Source of the DNA: Streptomyces ureilyticus
GTDB taxonomy: Bacteria; Actinomycetota; Actinomycetes; Streptomycetales; Streptomycetaceae
Length of the DNA: 53,539 nt
Assembly (NCBI RefSeq): GCF_011045025.1
Contig: NZ_JAAKZX010000045.1
Location: 1 to 53,539 of the forward strand
Direction of reading: 5' to 3'
The notes beneath the pieces were generated by a model that was not told where the DNA came from, did no database searches, and saw only the letters and a program-made list of their open reading frames with translations. The position numbers were made by a program, and so were the translations under genes. Below, one piece after another: positions 17,689 to 26,690 of the stretch (position 1 is its first letter; every line of letters starts with the position of its first letter).

Positions 17689-18732
17689 TCAGAGCTGGTT
17701 GCGGGTGAGCAGCCTGGCCGCCAGGGCGAGTTGGAGCCGCAGATGGCCCTGCGGGGTACGTACCGGCCAGCCGAGCAGGGACTCCGCGTGGGCCAGGCGG
17801 TCCTGGAGCGTCGAGTGGTGGACGTTCAGTGCGGTGGCCGCTGTGCGCCGGCTCGGGGAGGTGATGACGGCGTACAGGGTGGGCAGGAGCCACGGGCTCG
17901 CCGCGGCGGCCTGGTCAAGGGCGCGTACGTCGGGCGGTGGCTCCGTGCCCGGGGTGACCACGACGGCCAGGAGGGCCAGCGTGCCGAGTTCATCGGCGTG
18001 GACGATGCGGGGGCCCGGGTCCTGGTCGGTGCCCTCGGCCGTGAAACGCAGGGCCGTGCGGGCGGCGGACCAGGAGCGCGGCAGTTCCAGTACGGGGACC
18101 GCGGGGCCCACCCCGAGCCGGCTCTCGTCCGTGAACTCCGGGCCGGGGACCGGCTGAACGAGGGCTCGCTCGCCGGAGGCGAGGCTCAGAGAGGCCTGCA
18201 TCTGTGGGCCACCGCGGAGTGCGATCGCGCGAGCCCGCCCGTCCGGGTCGAGACCGAGCCCGCGCGCCGCGTGGAGCCGGGCGGCCTCCGCGGCGGTGGG
18301 GTCCAGCACCGTCTCCAGCAGGGCCGGATCGTCGGCCGGGCCGTGTACCGGCGCCCGCCCACGGGTGCGGTCCAGGACGTGCCGGGCGGCGCTCGCGGTC
18401 CGCTCAAGGACCATGGCGTCGACCACCGTCCGCGGCCCCGTGCGCTCGAGCCACACTGCTGGTGCCCCGCCCGGGGTCAGCGGCACCGAAGGCCACTCGG
18501 GGCGCACGGGTCCGTTCTCGTCGCGCCGCCGCCCGTCGGGCTCGACCCGGACCCGTACCTGCCTGGTCTTGTCGACGAGCCGCGCGGGGCAGCCGGACAA
18601 CACCGCCGCACCCCGCACAAGGGCCTCGAGCCCGGCGCGCCCCTCGACCAGCCGGTCGAAGTAGGCGATGACCTGGACGGCGGCTCCGGCGTCCGGGTCG
18701 AGCGCGGCCAGGCGGCCAGCCAGCTCTTCCAT
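17689..18732 (-). CDS. PucR-family transcriptional regulator
   Basis: 347 aa. The C-terminal ~60 residues hold the PucR/CdaR-type helix-turn-helix: SRRTAATALNVHHSTLQDRL followed by AESLLGWPV and a terminal helix. Residues ~1-270 are a diverged sensory region without a recognised ligand pocket. PucR-type proteins commonly act as activators of catabolic or nitrogen genes. It lies 81 nt downstream of the alpha/beta hydrolase on the same strand and may be cotranscribed with it. Its target is not evident. Confidence 0.8.
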   Translation of the reverse strand: MEELAGRLAALDPDAGAAVQVIAYFDRLVEGRAGLEALVRGAAVLSGCPARLVDKTRQVRVRVEPDGRRRDENGPVRPEWPSVPLTPGGAPAVWLERTGPRTVVDAMVLERTASAARHVLDRTRGRAPVHGPADDPALLETVLDPTAAEAARLHAARGLGLDPDGRARAIALRGGPQMQASLSLASGERALVQPVPGPEFTDESRLGVGPAVPVLELPRSWSAARTALRFTAEGTDQDPGPRIVHADELGTLALLAVVVTPGTEPPPDVRALDQAAAASPWLLPTLYAVITSPSRRTAATALNVHHSTLQDRLAHAESLLGWPVRTPQGHLRLQLALAARLLTRNQL

Positions 18733-18813
18733 CTGCTCATTCTCGGTCAGGAATCACCATTTGGTGCCATGAGTCACGGCGTCACCGTGTGCTGTCCGCC
18801 GGTGAGTGACGTG

Positions 18814-19794
18814 TCACTCACCGAGCAGTCGGTGCAGCCACCTCAGCCGGGCCGCCCGGGCGTCCTGGGACAGCGCGGCCTGCGGGGCGAGATCGTCGAA
18901 GGCGTGGAAGCCGCCCGGCCATACGTGCAGCTCGGCCTGGCCGCCCGACTGCCAGATCCGGGACGCGTAGGCGACGTCCTCGTCGCGGAAGGTCTCGGCC
19001 GAGCCGACGTCGATGAAGGCCGGAGGAAGACCGGACAGGTCCTCGGCGCGGGCCGGGGAGGCGTACGGGGAGACGTCCGCGGTGCCGCGTGCCTCACCGA
19101 GCAGCGCGCTCCAGCCGGTCTCGTTGGCCGTGCGGTCCCAGACGCCGAGACCGGCCATCTGGTAGGTGGACGGGGTGTCATTGCGGTCGTCCAGCATCGG
19201 GCAGAGCAGCATCTGGCCGATCGGACGCGGCCCCTTCCGGTCACGGGCCAGCAGAGCCAGTGCCGCGCTGAGCCCGCCGCCCGCGCTGCCGCCCGCCAGG
19301 ATGATGCGGTCCGGGTCGCCACCGATTTCCTTGGCGTTCTCCGCCGTCCACAGCAGACCCGCGTAGCAGTCCTCTACCGGGGCCGGGTTCGGATGCTCCG
19401 GAGCGAGACGGTACTCCACCGACACCACGACCAGGCCCAGCTCCGCGGCCCACTCCATCGTCACGCCGAGGCCGAGCCGGTTGTTGCCCAGCACGAAGCC
19501 GCCGCCGTGCGAGTGGTAGAGCACCGGCCGCGGACCGGGCGCGGCGGTGGGCCGGCAGATCAGGAGGGAGATATCGGGTGCGCCCTCGGGACCGGGCACC
19601 GTACGCTCCTCGACCTCGAAGGCGCCGTTCCGGCTCAGGTCCTCGTTCGTCGGCAGGTCGAAGGGGCCGTCGTCGCCCAGCCCCCGCACCATCGGGATCC
19701 ACTCCGGCAGAAGGGTGGTGGGCGCCTGCTCGCCCATTACGGCGAGCGCCGCGGCCAGCTCGGGGTCGAAGGGCGGCGGGGGACTGGTGGTCAT
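18814..19794 (-). CDS. Alpha/beta hydrolase of the hormone-sensitive lipase (HSL) type
   Basis: A 326-aa esterase. The oxyanion-hole motif HSHGGGFVLGNN, nucleophile elbow GGSAGGGLSA, acid region FIDVGSAETFRDEDVAYA and His in GGFHAFDDLAP give a complete HSL/bacterial type IV catalytic set. There is no signal peptide, so it is cytoplasmic. Typical substrates are short-chain acyl esters. The PucR gene follows it on the same strand; upstream lies a 247-nt region with a tandem 28-bp repeat. Confidence 0.9.
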   Translation of the reverse strand: MTTSPPPPFDPELAAALAVMGEQAPTTLLPEWIPMVRGLGDDGPFDLPTNEDLSRNGAFEVEERTVPGPEGAPDISLLICRPTAAPGPRPVLYHSHGGGFVLGNNRLGLGVTMEWAAELGLVVVSVEYRLAPEHPNPAPVEDCYAGLLWTAENAKEIGGDPDRIILAGGSAGGGLSAALALLARDRKGPRPIGQMLLCPMLDDRNDTPSTYQMAGLGVWDRTANETGWSALLGEARGTADVSPYASPARAEDLSGLPPAFIDVGSAETFRDEDVAYASRIWQSGGQAELHVWPGGFHAFDDLAPQAALSQDARAARLRWLHRLLGE

Positions 19795-19890
19795 CGGGTT
19801 TCTCCTCAGTTCGGCGTCGTTGCCTGACGCCGATACTCACCTTCCCCGAGTGACAGCGGGTCCCGCCGTCCGGCGGAAGTCTCCCGCAGA

Positions 19891-19950
19891 ACGGCGGGCT
19901 GCGTAACCGTTTCATCTCGGTGACGGCGGACTGCGTAACCGTTTCGTCTC
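19891..19950. repeat. Tandem 28-bp direct repeat (26/28 identical)
   Basis: Copies at 19891-19918 and 19923-19950 share ACGGCGGxCTGCGTAACCGTTTCxTCTC with a 32-bp period, about three helical turns. They lie between the divergent hydrolase (start 19794) and L,D-transpeptidase (start 20042). The rest of the 247-nt gap shows no gene. Confidence 0.8.
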
Positions 19951-20041
19951 AGCGCGGGCCGAGCTACAACCCACCCCCACTGGTGCCCGTCTAGCTGGCA
20001 CAGAGTGCACCACGCAGGTCGAGGAAAGGGAAAGGCCCGCC

Positions 20042-20737
20042 ATGGGGGACATACGCAGACGGGGAGCCGTCGTACTGGGCGTCACGGCGCTGGTGGCGCC
20101 GCTGACCGTCGCGCTGGGCGCGGCGCCGGCGCAGGCGGCGAGCTGCAGCACGCAGGCAGGTCCGTATCAGAAGCAGGTGGAGAGGTTCCTCGGCCGGACC
20201 GTCGACGGCAGGCAGTCCGCCGCCGACTGCCGGGCGATCAAGGCCTTCCAGACCAAGCACGGCATCAAGCCGAACATCGGGTACGCGGGGTCGGTCACCT
20301 GGGGCGTGATGGACCTGATGAAGAAGCAGAAGGCCGTCGGCAACAACCCCAACAGGGACGGCAAGTGCCCGGTCAACAAGGGCCGCATCGCCTGCGTGAA
20401 CCTGACGCTGCAGCTCAGCTGGATCCAGGACGGCAACAGGCTCGTCTACGGCCCCGTTCCGGTCCGTACCGGACGCAACGGATACGAGACCCGCACCGGC
20501 CTGAAGAAGATCTACTGGCGGAACATCGACCACGTCTCGACCATCTACGACGTGCCGATGCCCTACAGCCAGTTCTTCGACGGCGGCCAGGCCTTCCACT
20601 CCGCCGGCGTGAGCATGTGGAACCCGCCCGGCTCACACGGCTGCACCAACATGACGAAGACCGACGCCAAGAAGTACTGGTCGCTCCTCAAGAAGAACGA
20701 CGACGTCTTCGTGTACGGCCGCAAGCCGGGCACCTGA
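20042..20737 (+). CDS. Secreted L,D-transpeptidase with peptidoglycan-binding domain
   Basis: 231 aa with a signal peptide (RRR start, cleavage after AQA near residue 36). A peptidoglycan-binding-like segment (~38-90, AIKAFQTKHGIKPN) is followed by a YkuD catalytic domain. The active-site motif is SHGCTN with His199 and Cys201. It would form 3-3 peptidoglycan cross-links or attach proteins in the wall. Length and layout fit small Streptomyces YkuD proteins. GGAAAGG before the ATG is the ribosome site. It is monocistronic, ending in a hairpin. Confidence 0.9.
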   Translation: MGDIRRRGAVVLGVTALVAPLTVALGAAPAQAASCSTQAGPYQKQVERFLGRTVDGRQSAADCRAIKAFQTKHGIKPNIGYAGSVTWGVMDLMKKQKAVGNNPNRDGKCPVNKGRIACVNLTLQLSWIQDGNRLVYGPVPVRTGRNGYETRTGLKKIYWRNIDHVSTIYDVPMPYSQFFDGGQAFHSAGVSMWNPPGSHGCTNMTKTDAKKYWSLLKKNDDVFVYGRKPGT

Positions 20738-20741
20738 CAGG

Positions 20742-20775
20742 TCGGCCCGGCTCCCCCGAGAGGCAGCCGGGCCGA
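20742..20775. terminator. Terminator between convergent genes
   Basis: TCGGCCCGGCT (20742-20752) pairs perfectly with AGCCGGGCCGA (20765-20775) around a 12-nt loop, between the L,D-transpeptidase and the convergent oxidoreductase. Confidence 0.7.
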
Positions 20776-20792
20776 AGTCGACGCGGGGCTGG

Positions 20793-21995
20793 TCACTCCT
20801 CGGGCGCGTCCCCGAAGTCCGGTATCTCCAGCCTCGCCCCGCCCTGCCGCGCAGAGTCGTGCGCGATGATGCCCGGCAGGGTGTAGCGGGCGGCCACCCA
20901 GGCGTTCACCGACGGCAGGCTGCGCGTGTTCACCGCGGTCACGAAGTCGTCCACCAGGAAGTGGTGGCTGCCCTCGTGGCCGTTGTGCAGATGGTCGAAC
21001 TCCCGCGGCAGCCGGGCCCGGTCGTGCACGGGCGCCGAACCGGAGGTGAAGGCCGCCCGCAGGTCGGGTGCGATGTGCTGCAGCGACGGATCGTCGGGAG
21101 ACATGGTCGGCTTGGGCTCCAGCAGCTCGCTGATGTCCTTCACCCCCTTCTTGTCCTGCCACAGGGCCACCGTGGCGAGCTGTTCCATGCTGGCGTCCGT
21201 ACCGAAGAAACGGAACCGGGACTCCCTGATGTGCGAGGGATAGCCGACCCGCCGGAACTCGTTCGTACGGAACGAACCGCCGCCCGCGACCTCGAACAGC
21301 GCGGTCGCGTTGGAGAAGTCGTTGCCGAACTGGCTGACCTCCTGGTCGAAGACCCCGTCACCGCGATCGTCCTTGACGCCGATCGCGGACACGCTCACCG
21401 CATGCGTCTGCCAGGCGCCCAGCACACCGCCCACCGAGTGCGTCGGGTAAAGGAGCGGCGGATAGCTGGCCGTGGACTTCCAGTCCTCGCCGCCGCTGTA
21501 CTGATAGGCCTCGTAGAACCCGAGGTCCATGTCGTGCACATAGTCGCCCTCGGCGTAGAAGAGCCGCCCGAACGCGCCCTCGGCGATCTGGTTGCGGGCG
21601 TGCACGGTCGCCGGGTTGTACTGGCTGGTCTCGCCCATCATGTACGTCAGACCGGTGGCCCGTACGGCATCGATGATCGCCGCGATCTCCTCCGTACTGA
21701 TCGCCATCGGCACCGCCGAGTACACGTGCTTGCCGGCGTTCAGCCCCTGGACCACCAGCGGGCCGTGCGTCCAGCGCTGGGTGAAGATCGCGACGGCGTC
21801 GACCGCCGGTGACTCCAGCATCGCCTCGTACGACGGGAAGGTGCCGGTCAGGCCTTCGGCCGCGGCGAGCTGCTCGGCCCGCTCGGGGAGCAGGTCGGTG
21901 ATGTGGACGGCGTGGACGCCGGGGTGGGCCAGGAACAGCTTGGCGAACTGGCCCGAGAACTGTCCGGCACCGACGATGCCGAGGGAGAACGTCAT
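20793..21995 (-). CDS. Gfo/Idh/MocA-family oxidoreductase
   Basis: A 400-aa NAD(P)-dependent sugar or polyol dehydrogenase homologue. The N-terminal Rossmann motif is LGIVGAGQFSGQFA. The usual EKP motif after GKHV is replaced: GKHVYSAVPMA puts Ala-Val-Pro at residues 94-96, so the conserved lysine is missing. It is the last gene of the ROK-linked ABC locus, 25 nt after the binding-protein stop, which suggests it processes the imported sugar. The exact reaction is open: dehydrogenase, or a retaining NAD-dependent hydrolase as in GH109-type members. Confidence 0.82.
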   Translation of the reverse strand: MTFSLGIVGAGQFSGQFAKLFLAHPGVHAVHITDLLPERAEQLAAAEGLTGTFPSYEAMLESPAVDAVAIFTQRWTHGPLVVQGLNAGKHVYSAVPMAISTEEIAAIIDAVRATGLTYMMGETSQYNPATVHARNQIAEGAFGRLFYAEGDYVHDMDLGFYEAYQYSGGEDWKSTASYPPLLYPTHSVGGVLGAWQTHAVSVSAIGVKDDRGDGVFDQEVSQFGNDFSNATALFEVAGGGSFRTNEFRRVGYPSHIRESRFRFFGTDASMEQLATVALWQDKKGVKDISELLEPKPTMSPDDPSLQHIAPDLRAAFTSGSAPVHDRARLPREFDHLHNGHEGSHHFLVDDFVTAVNTRSLPSVNAWVAARYTLPGIIAHDSARQGGARLEIPDFGDAPEE

Positions 21996-22020
21996 GTAGG
22001 GGTGCCCTTCACTGGTCGAG

Positions 22021-23373
22021 TCACTGGTCGAGAATCAGGTTGATCTGGTCGTTGGTCTCGTCGAGGCTGCTCACCGGCTTGCCGTTGCCGTAGATGTCCT
22101 CCATGGCGGGCTCCATCAGCGCCTGCACGTCCGCCGCATAGCCGGTGATCGGGTAGGAGAAGGTGGTGAAGTCCTTCTTGTCGGCCACCGGTTCGGTGAA
22201 CGCCGAGACGTCGATGCCCTTCTTCTTGTACGCGGCCACCGCGGCGTCCGTGGCGTCGGGCGTGGCCGGGAAGACGATGCCGTAACGGCCCACCGTCGTC
22301 TGGCACTCGTTCGACGCCAGGTACTTCACCCACTTCTTGGCGCCCTCCTTGTTGCGGGCGTTCTTGGTGATGGAGTCGGCGAGGCCGTTCATCATCGTGG
22401 CGCGCTTGCCGGTGGGACCCTCGGGCGTGAGGGCGGTGCCGGTCTTCATCCCCTTGAAACCGGCGTACGTCGAGATCATCCACGCGCCGTCCAGCGAGGA
22501 CGCCGCCTTGCCCGCGGCCACCTGGACGTTGCCCTCGTTGGACTGGGAGTTCCAGTCGGACAGGGGTGCCATGTAGCCCTTCTCCGCCAGGCCGAAGTAC
22601 CACTTGATGACCGACTGGAAGGTCTTGTCGTTGAACTGGTACTCGGTGCCCCACCGCTTCTTGTCGGTGTAGTCCCAGCCCGCGGAGGCGGCGAAACTGC
22701 TCCACTGAGTCTGGCCGTCGGCGTAGCCACCGCCCTTGGATGCCAGGCCGTACACCTTGACGTTTTTCTTGTCGAAGCCGGGCTCGTCGCCCCGCTTGCC
22801 GTTCCTGTCGATCGTGAGGTGGGCGATGGCCTTCTCGAAGGAACCGCCGTCCTTCGGGTTCCAGGACAGGGTGTTGAGCTGCTCGGCGCTGAGGCCGGCG
22901 TCCTGCGCCATCTTCTCGTTGTAGAAGAGGGCGACGGTGTCCCAGTCCTTCGGGGCGCCGTAGCGGTGGCCGTCCTGGCCGGTCCAGTTGGCGGCCAGGC
23001 CCGGCTGGTAGTCGGAGTCGTTGATGCCGAGGTCGTCCAGCGGCTCCAGCACTTGCAGGTCGGCGAACTGGCCGAACTTCTGGATGTGGTCGGTGAAGAC
23101 GTCCGGTTGGGTGCCCGCGATGAAGCTCGCGGTGAGCTTGGTCCAGTAGTCGTCCCAGCCCATCTGGGTGATCCGGACGTTCAGTCCCGGGTTCTGCTTC
23201 TCGAAGCCCTTGGCGCAGGCCTCGTAGGCGGGCAGCTGGTTGGCGTCCCACAGCCAGTACGTCACCGTGTTCTTCGCGGACGAGCCGGTGCCATCGCCCT
23301 GGGCACACCCGGTCGCCAGGGACAGTGCCAGGGCCCCGGCCAGCGCGCCGACCGTACGGAATCGAAATCGCAT
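22021..23373 (-). CDS. Sugar ABC transporter substrate-binding lipoprotein
   Basis: 450 aa, family 1 (MalE-like) solute-binding protein. The signal has lipobox ATGCA, so the mature protein is lipid-anchored. Conserved features include VTYWLWDANQ at the start of the domain and YGAPKDWDTVALFYNEKM (~residue 140). The ATG at 23373 is preferred: GAGGGA lies about 6 nt before it but abuts the ATG at 23379. It is flanked by two permeases upstream and a Gfo/Idh enzyme downstream. Ligand unknown. Confidence 0.88.
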   Translation of the reverse strand: MRFRFRTVGALAGALALSLATGCAQGDGTGSSAKNTVTYWLWDANQLPAYEACAKGFEKQNPGLNVRITQMGWDDYWTKLTASFIAGTQPDVFTDHIQKFGQFADLQVLEPLDDLGINDSDYQPGLAANWTGQDGHRYGAPKDWDTVALFYNEKMAQDAGLSAEQLNTLSWNPKDGGSFEKAIAHLTIDRNGKRGDEPGFDKKNVKVYGLASKGGGYADGQTQWSSFAASAGWDYTDKKRWGTEYQFNDKTFQSVIKWYFGLAEKGYMAPLSDWNSQSNEGNVQVAAGKAASSLDGAWMISTYAGFKGMKTGTALTPEGPTGKRATMMNGLADSITKNARNKEGAKKWVKYLASNECQTTVGRYGIVFPATPDATDAAVAAYKKKGIDVSAFTEPVADKKDFTTFSYPITGYAADVQALMEPAMEDIYGNGKPVSSLDETNDQINLILDQ

Positions 23374-23383
23374 GACCATTCCC

Positions 23384-24304
23384 TCACTTGAGCCCGGTGA
23401 AGCTGATGGAGCTGACGATGCGGCGCGCGAAGAAGCCGAACAGCACGAGCATCGGCAGGGCCGCGATGAGCGTCGCCGCCATGAGGCCCGACCAGTCGAT
23501 GCCGGACTGCGGGGTCTGTGCCCGGAACATGGCCAGCGCCACGGTCAGCACGCGCGAACTGTCGCTGTAGGAGACCATCAGCGGCCAGAAGTAGTCGTTC
23601 CAGGACGTGATGTACGTCAGCACGGCCAGCGTCATGACCGGCGTGGACGCCATCGGCAGCAGCACCCGGAAGAAGATGCGCACCTTGCCGGCGCCGTCGA
23701 GGAGTGCCGCTTCCTCGACCTCCTTGGGGACGTTCATGAAGAACTGGCGCAGGAAGAACACCGCGAACGGCGTCATGAACATCGTCGGCAGCGCGATGCC
23801 CAGCAGGTTGTCCACCAGGCCGAGTTCCTTGATGAGCACGAAGTTCGGCAGCAGCGTGAAGATGGTCGGCACCATCAGCCCGGCCAGGAACAGGGCGAAC
23901 ACCGTGTCACGGCCCCGCCAGCGCAGCCGGGCGAAGGCGTAGGCGGCCATCGCGGAGAAGAAGATCTGACAGGCGGTGATCAGCGTCGAGACCAACACCG
24001 AGTTGAGCAGATAGCGCCAGAATTTCAGCCCGCCGCCGGCGCCGCCCTGCGCGACCGCCTCCTCGGTGGACTGCAGGCCGAGCGCCCGCTCGAAACCGCC
24101 GAGGGTCAGGTCGACCGGCAGCGGATCGGCCGGTTGGGCGTTCAGCCCCGGGTTGGAGGAGAGCGCGGTGCGCAGGATCCAGTAGAACGGCACCAGGGTG
24201 ATGAGCACGATCGCGATCATCACCGTCCAGGCCATGACCCGCCCGAAGGAGGGCCTGCGCCGTTCGGGCCGTACGGTCGTCGTCGTTTCTGCCACGGCAG
24301 CCAT
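23384..24304 (-). CDS. Carbohydrate ABC permease (MalG/LacG type)
   Basis: A 306-aa inner-membrane permease with six predicted helices. The EAA loop reads EEAALLDGAGKVRIFFRVLLP, which docks the ATPase. It forms a pair with the permease encoded just upstream (18-nt gap). The locus has no ATPase gene; such Streptomyces loci normally use the shared ATPase MsiK encoded elsewhere (established for several sugars, inferred here). Confidence 0.9.
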   Translation of the reverse strand: MAAVAETTTTVRPERRRPSFGRVMAWTVMIAIVLITLVPFYWILRTALSSNPGLNAQPADPLPVDLTLGGFERALGLQSTEEAVAQGGAGGGLKFWRYLLNSVLVSTLITACQIFFSAMAAYAFARLRWRGRDTVFALFLAGLMVPTIFTLLPNFVLIKELGLVDNLLGIALPTMFMTPFAVFFLRQFFMNVPKEVEEAALLDGAGKVRIFFRVLLPMASTPVMTLAVLTYITSWNDYFWPLMVSYSDSSRVLTVALAMFRAQTPQSGIDWSGLMAATLIAALPMLVLFGFFARRIVSSISFTGLK

Positions 24305-24322
24305 GTCGGCGTCTCCCTTCCG

Positions 24323-25276
24323 TCAGCCGAGGTCGGTCTGACCGGCTCGGGTGAGCCGGTACTGGAGGATGGTGATCGCGCTCAGCACGACGAGCAGGGC
24401 CACGGACATCGCGGAGGCGTAGCCGAACTGGAAGCGGCCGAAGGCGGAGTCGTAGATGTAGAGCTGGAGCACGTTGGTGGCGTTGGCCGGTCCGCCGTCG
24501 GTCGTCACCGCGACCGTGTCGAACACCTGGAACGAACCGATCACCGTCATGATCAGCACGACCGCCAGCACCGGACGCAGCAGCGGCATCGTGATCCGCC
24601 AGAACATCCGCCACTCGCTCGCGCCGTCCACCCTCGCGGCCTCGTACATGTCGTTCGGGATGGCCATGAGACCCGCGAACAGCAGCAGCGCGGTGTAGCC
24701 GACGTGCCGCCAGACGTTGATCATGGCGATCGTCGGAATCGCCCAGGTCTCGTCCGCCAGGAACGGGATGCGATCGGCGCCGAGCCCCGCGATGATCTCG
24801 TTGCCGATGCCGAGCTGGGTGTCCAGGATCCACAGCCAGACGATGCCGGCGACGACGTTCGACATCAGATACGGCGCGAGCACGATCCCGCGCAGCACCG
24901 ACGACTGCGTCAGCCGCTGGAGCAGTACGGCGATGGCGAGCGCCGCCACTGTCTGCACGCCGATGTTGAGGACCACGTACTCGACGGTGACCCAGAGCGA
25001 TTGCCAGAAGATGGGGTCGTTGACCATCCGGACGTAGTTGCCCAGGCCCACCCACTCCGCCGGCGTCAGCAGGTTGAAGTCGGTGAAGCTCAGGTAGATG
25101 CCGCGCAGCGTGGGCCACAGCAGGAAGACCAGGAAGCCCAGCATGGCCGGTGCGATGAAGAGGGCCGCGAGGGCTCCGTCACCTCCGGGGCGGGACTTGG
25201 CCTTCTTGACGGGCGCCACCGCCTCGGCGGCGCCCAGAGGCAGTCGGGATGGTGGGCTGCTGGAGGCGACGGTCAT
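24323..25276 (-). CDS. Carbohydrate ABC permease (MalF/LacF type)
   Basis: 317 aa, the partner permease. The EAA motif is YEAARVDGASEWRMFWRITMP. A ~35-residue cytoplasmic lead (PVKKAKSRPGGDG) precedes the first helix (LAALFIAPAMLGFLVFLLWP). The ATG at 25276 is chosen because AGGGAG sits just upstream; a longer frame to 25315 lacks such a site. It is the first gene of the four-gene minus-strand operon, divergent from the ROK regulator. Confidence 0.88.
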   Translation of the reverse strand: MTVASSSPPSRLPLGAAEAVAPVKKAKSRPGGDGALAALFIAPAMLGFLVFLLWPTLRGIYLSFTDFNLLTPAEWVGLGNYVRMVNDPIFWQSLWVTVEYVVLNIGVQTVAALAIAVLLQRLTQSSVLRGIVLAPYLMSNVVAGIVWLWILDTQLGIGNEIIAGLGADRIPFLADETWAIPTIAMINVWRHVGYTALLLFAGLMAIPNDMYEAARVDGASEWRMFWRITMPLLRPVLAVVLIMTVIGSFQVFDTVAVTTDGGPANATNVLQLYIYDSAFGRFQFGYASAMSVALLVVLSAITILQYRLTRAGQTDLG

Positions 25277-25411
25277 CGGGGGACTCCCTGTCTGCGGCTC
25301 GTCCTCGGGCCTCACTTACTTTCGATGCGGAATAATCTGTGCGTCAAGAGCCGTGCACGCATCTTCTCCGGGCAGTGCTTCCAGCCTGTGGATGGCTCTA
25401 ACGTTTCCCTA

Positions 25412-25426
25412 TTGCTTCCGTAGCAA
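25412..25426. promoter_or_regulatory. Candidate ROK-regulator operator
   Basis: TTGCT-TCCGT-AGCAA is a perfect 5-bp inverted repeat in an AT-rich patch that stands out from its surroundings. It lies 25 nt before the ROK start and in the gap to the divergent ABC operon, a usual position for auto- and cross-regulation. Confidence 0.5.
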
Positions 25427-25450
25427 AATAAAAAATGGGAGGATGCGGTC

Positions 25451-26611
25451 ATGACCACACTTGCCGCCAGTTGGCTGCCGCTCAGTCCCGGCGAGCGTGC
25501 CGTGGCCATCGAGGTGCTCACCCACGGCCCGCTGTCGCGCAGCGAACTCGCCCGGCGGCTCGACCTCTCCGCGGGCAGCGTCACCCGGCTGACGAAGCCG
25601 CTCATCGAGTCGGGCCTGCTGGTCGAGGTCGCCGACGGCGCCACGCTCGCCGAGGTGCGCCAGGGCCGCCCCTCCCAACCCCTGGACATCGTCGCCGAAT
25701 CGCGCAGGTTCGTGGGCTTCAAGATCACGCAGGACATGGTGTACGGCGTCGTCACCACGCTCAGAAGCGACATCGTGGCCCGCCGCGACCGTCCGCTCGC
25801 CGGCCTCGACCCGGACGAAATCGTCGACGTACTACGGGAGTTGACGGACGAGTTCGAGCGCGACTTCCCCGGCCTCGCGGGGATCGGGATCGGCCTGGGC
25901 GGCCGTGCCCACGACCGGTCCGTCGTCGACGAGTCGGCCTTCCTCGACTGGCACGACGTGCCCCTGGGCCGGCTCGTCGAGGAGCGTACGGGGCTGCCCG
26001 TCGTCGTCGAGAACGACGTGGCCGCGCTCGTCGAGGCCGAGAGCTGGTTCGGCGCAGGCCGGGGCCTCGACCGGTTCGCGGTCCTCACCATCGGCGCAGG
26101 CATCGGGTATGCCCTGGTGATCGGCGGCAAACGAGTCGCGACCGCAGAGGACGGAGTGGGCTACGGCCGCTTCTGGATCGTGAACCCCAACGGCCCGCTC
26201 ACCCCTGACGGCCAACGCGGCAGCGCCGTCTCCCTGTTGACCATCCCCAACATCCGCTATCAGGTCCAGGCCGCCACCGGCCAGGACCTGTCGTACGAGG
26301 AGATCCTCACCCTGGCCGCCGCCGGTGATCCCATGCCCTCCCGCGTCATCGACGAGGCGGCACGCGCCCTCGGCACCCTGGTCGCGCAGATCGCCAACTT
26401 CGCCATGCCCCAGAAGATCCTCCTCGCCGGCGAGGGCGTGGGCCTGGTCGATGTGGCGGCCCCGGCGATCGAGGAGGCCATCCGCGCCAACCGCCACCCT
26501 CGGGCGGAGCCGGTCAACCTCGAGACCAAGGTGTCCGACTTCCACGACTGGGCACGGGGAGCGGCCGTACTGGCGATCCAGGTGCTGGTCCTCGGAGGCG
26601 TCGAAGCGTGA
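25451..26611 (+). CDS. ROK-family transcriptional regulator
   Basis: 386 aa. The N-terminal winged helix (~15-75, including GPLSRSELARRLDLSAGSV) is followed by a ROK sugar-kinase-like domain with DVAALVEAESWFGAGRG and GAGIGYALVIGG. The classical ROK zinc motif CxCGxxGC is not seen in the expected place (GRFWIVNPNGPLTPDGQRG instead), so it is unlikely to be an active kinase. Probably represses the divergent sugar ABC operon through the palindrome at 25412-25426 and responds to the imported sugar (inference). GGGAGG precedes the ATG. Confidence 0.88.
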   Translation: MTTLAASWLPLSPGERAVAIEVLTHGPLSRSELARRLDLSAGSVTRLTKPLIESGLLVEVADGATLAEVRQGRPSQPLDIVAESRRFVGFKITQDMVYGVVTTLRSDIVARRDRPLAGLDPDEIVDVLRELTDEFERDFPGLAGIGIGLGGRAHDRSVVDESAFLDWHDVPLGRLVEERTGLPVVVENDVAALVEAESWFGAGRGLDRFAVLTIGAGIGYALVIGGKRVATAEDGVGYGRFWIVNPNGPLTPDGQRGSAVSLLTIPNIRYQVQAATGQDLSYEEILTLAAAGDPMPSRVIDEAARALGTLVAQIANFAMPQKILLAGEGVGLVDVAAPAIEEAIRANRHPRAEPVNLETKVSDFHDWARGAAVLAIQVLVLGGVEA

Positions 26612-26629
26612 GGTCAGGACACCAGAGCC

Positions 26630-26645
26630 GCTACTTGCGAGTAGC
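26630..26645. promoter_or_regulatory. Small inverted repeat after the ROK gene
   Basis: GCTACT-TGCG-AGTAGC forms a 6-bp stem with a tetraloop, 18 nt after the ROK stop and 45 nt before the next start. It could be a weak terminator or an operator for the small gene. Confidence 0.35.
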
Positions 26646-26690
26646 CGTGCTGACAGCGACCTCTCACCTGGCCTTCACAGAGAGGCCCGT

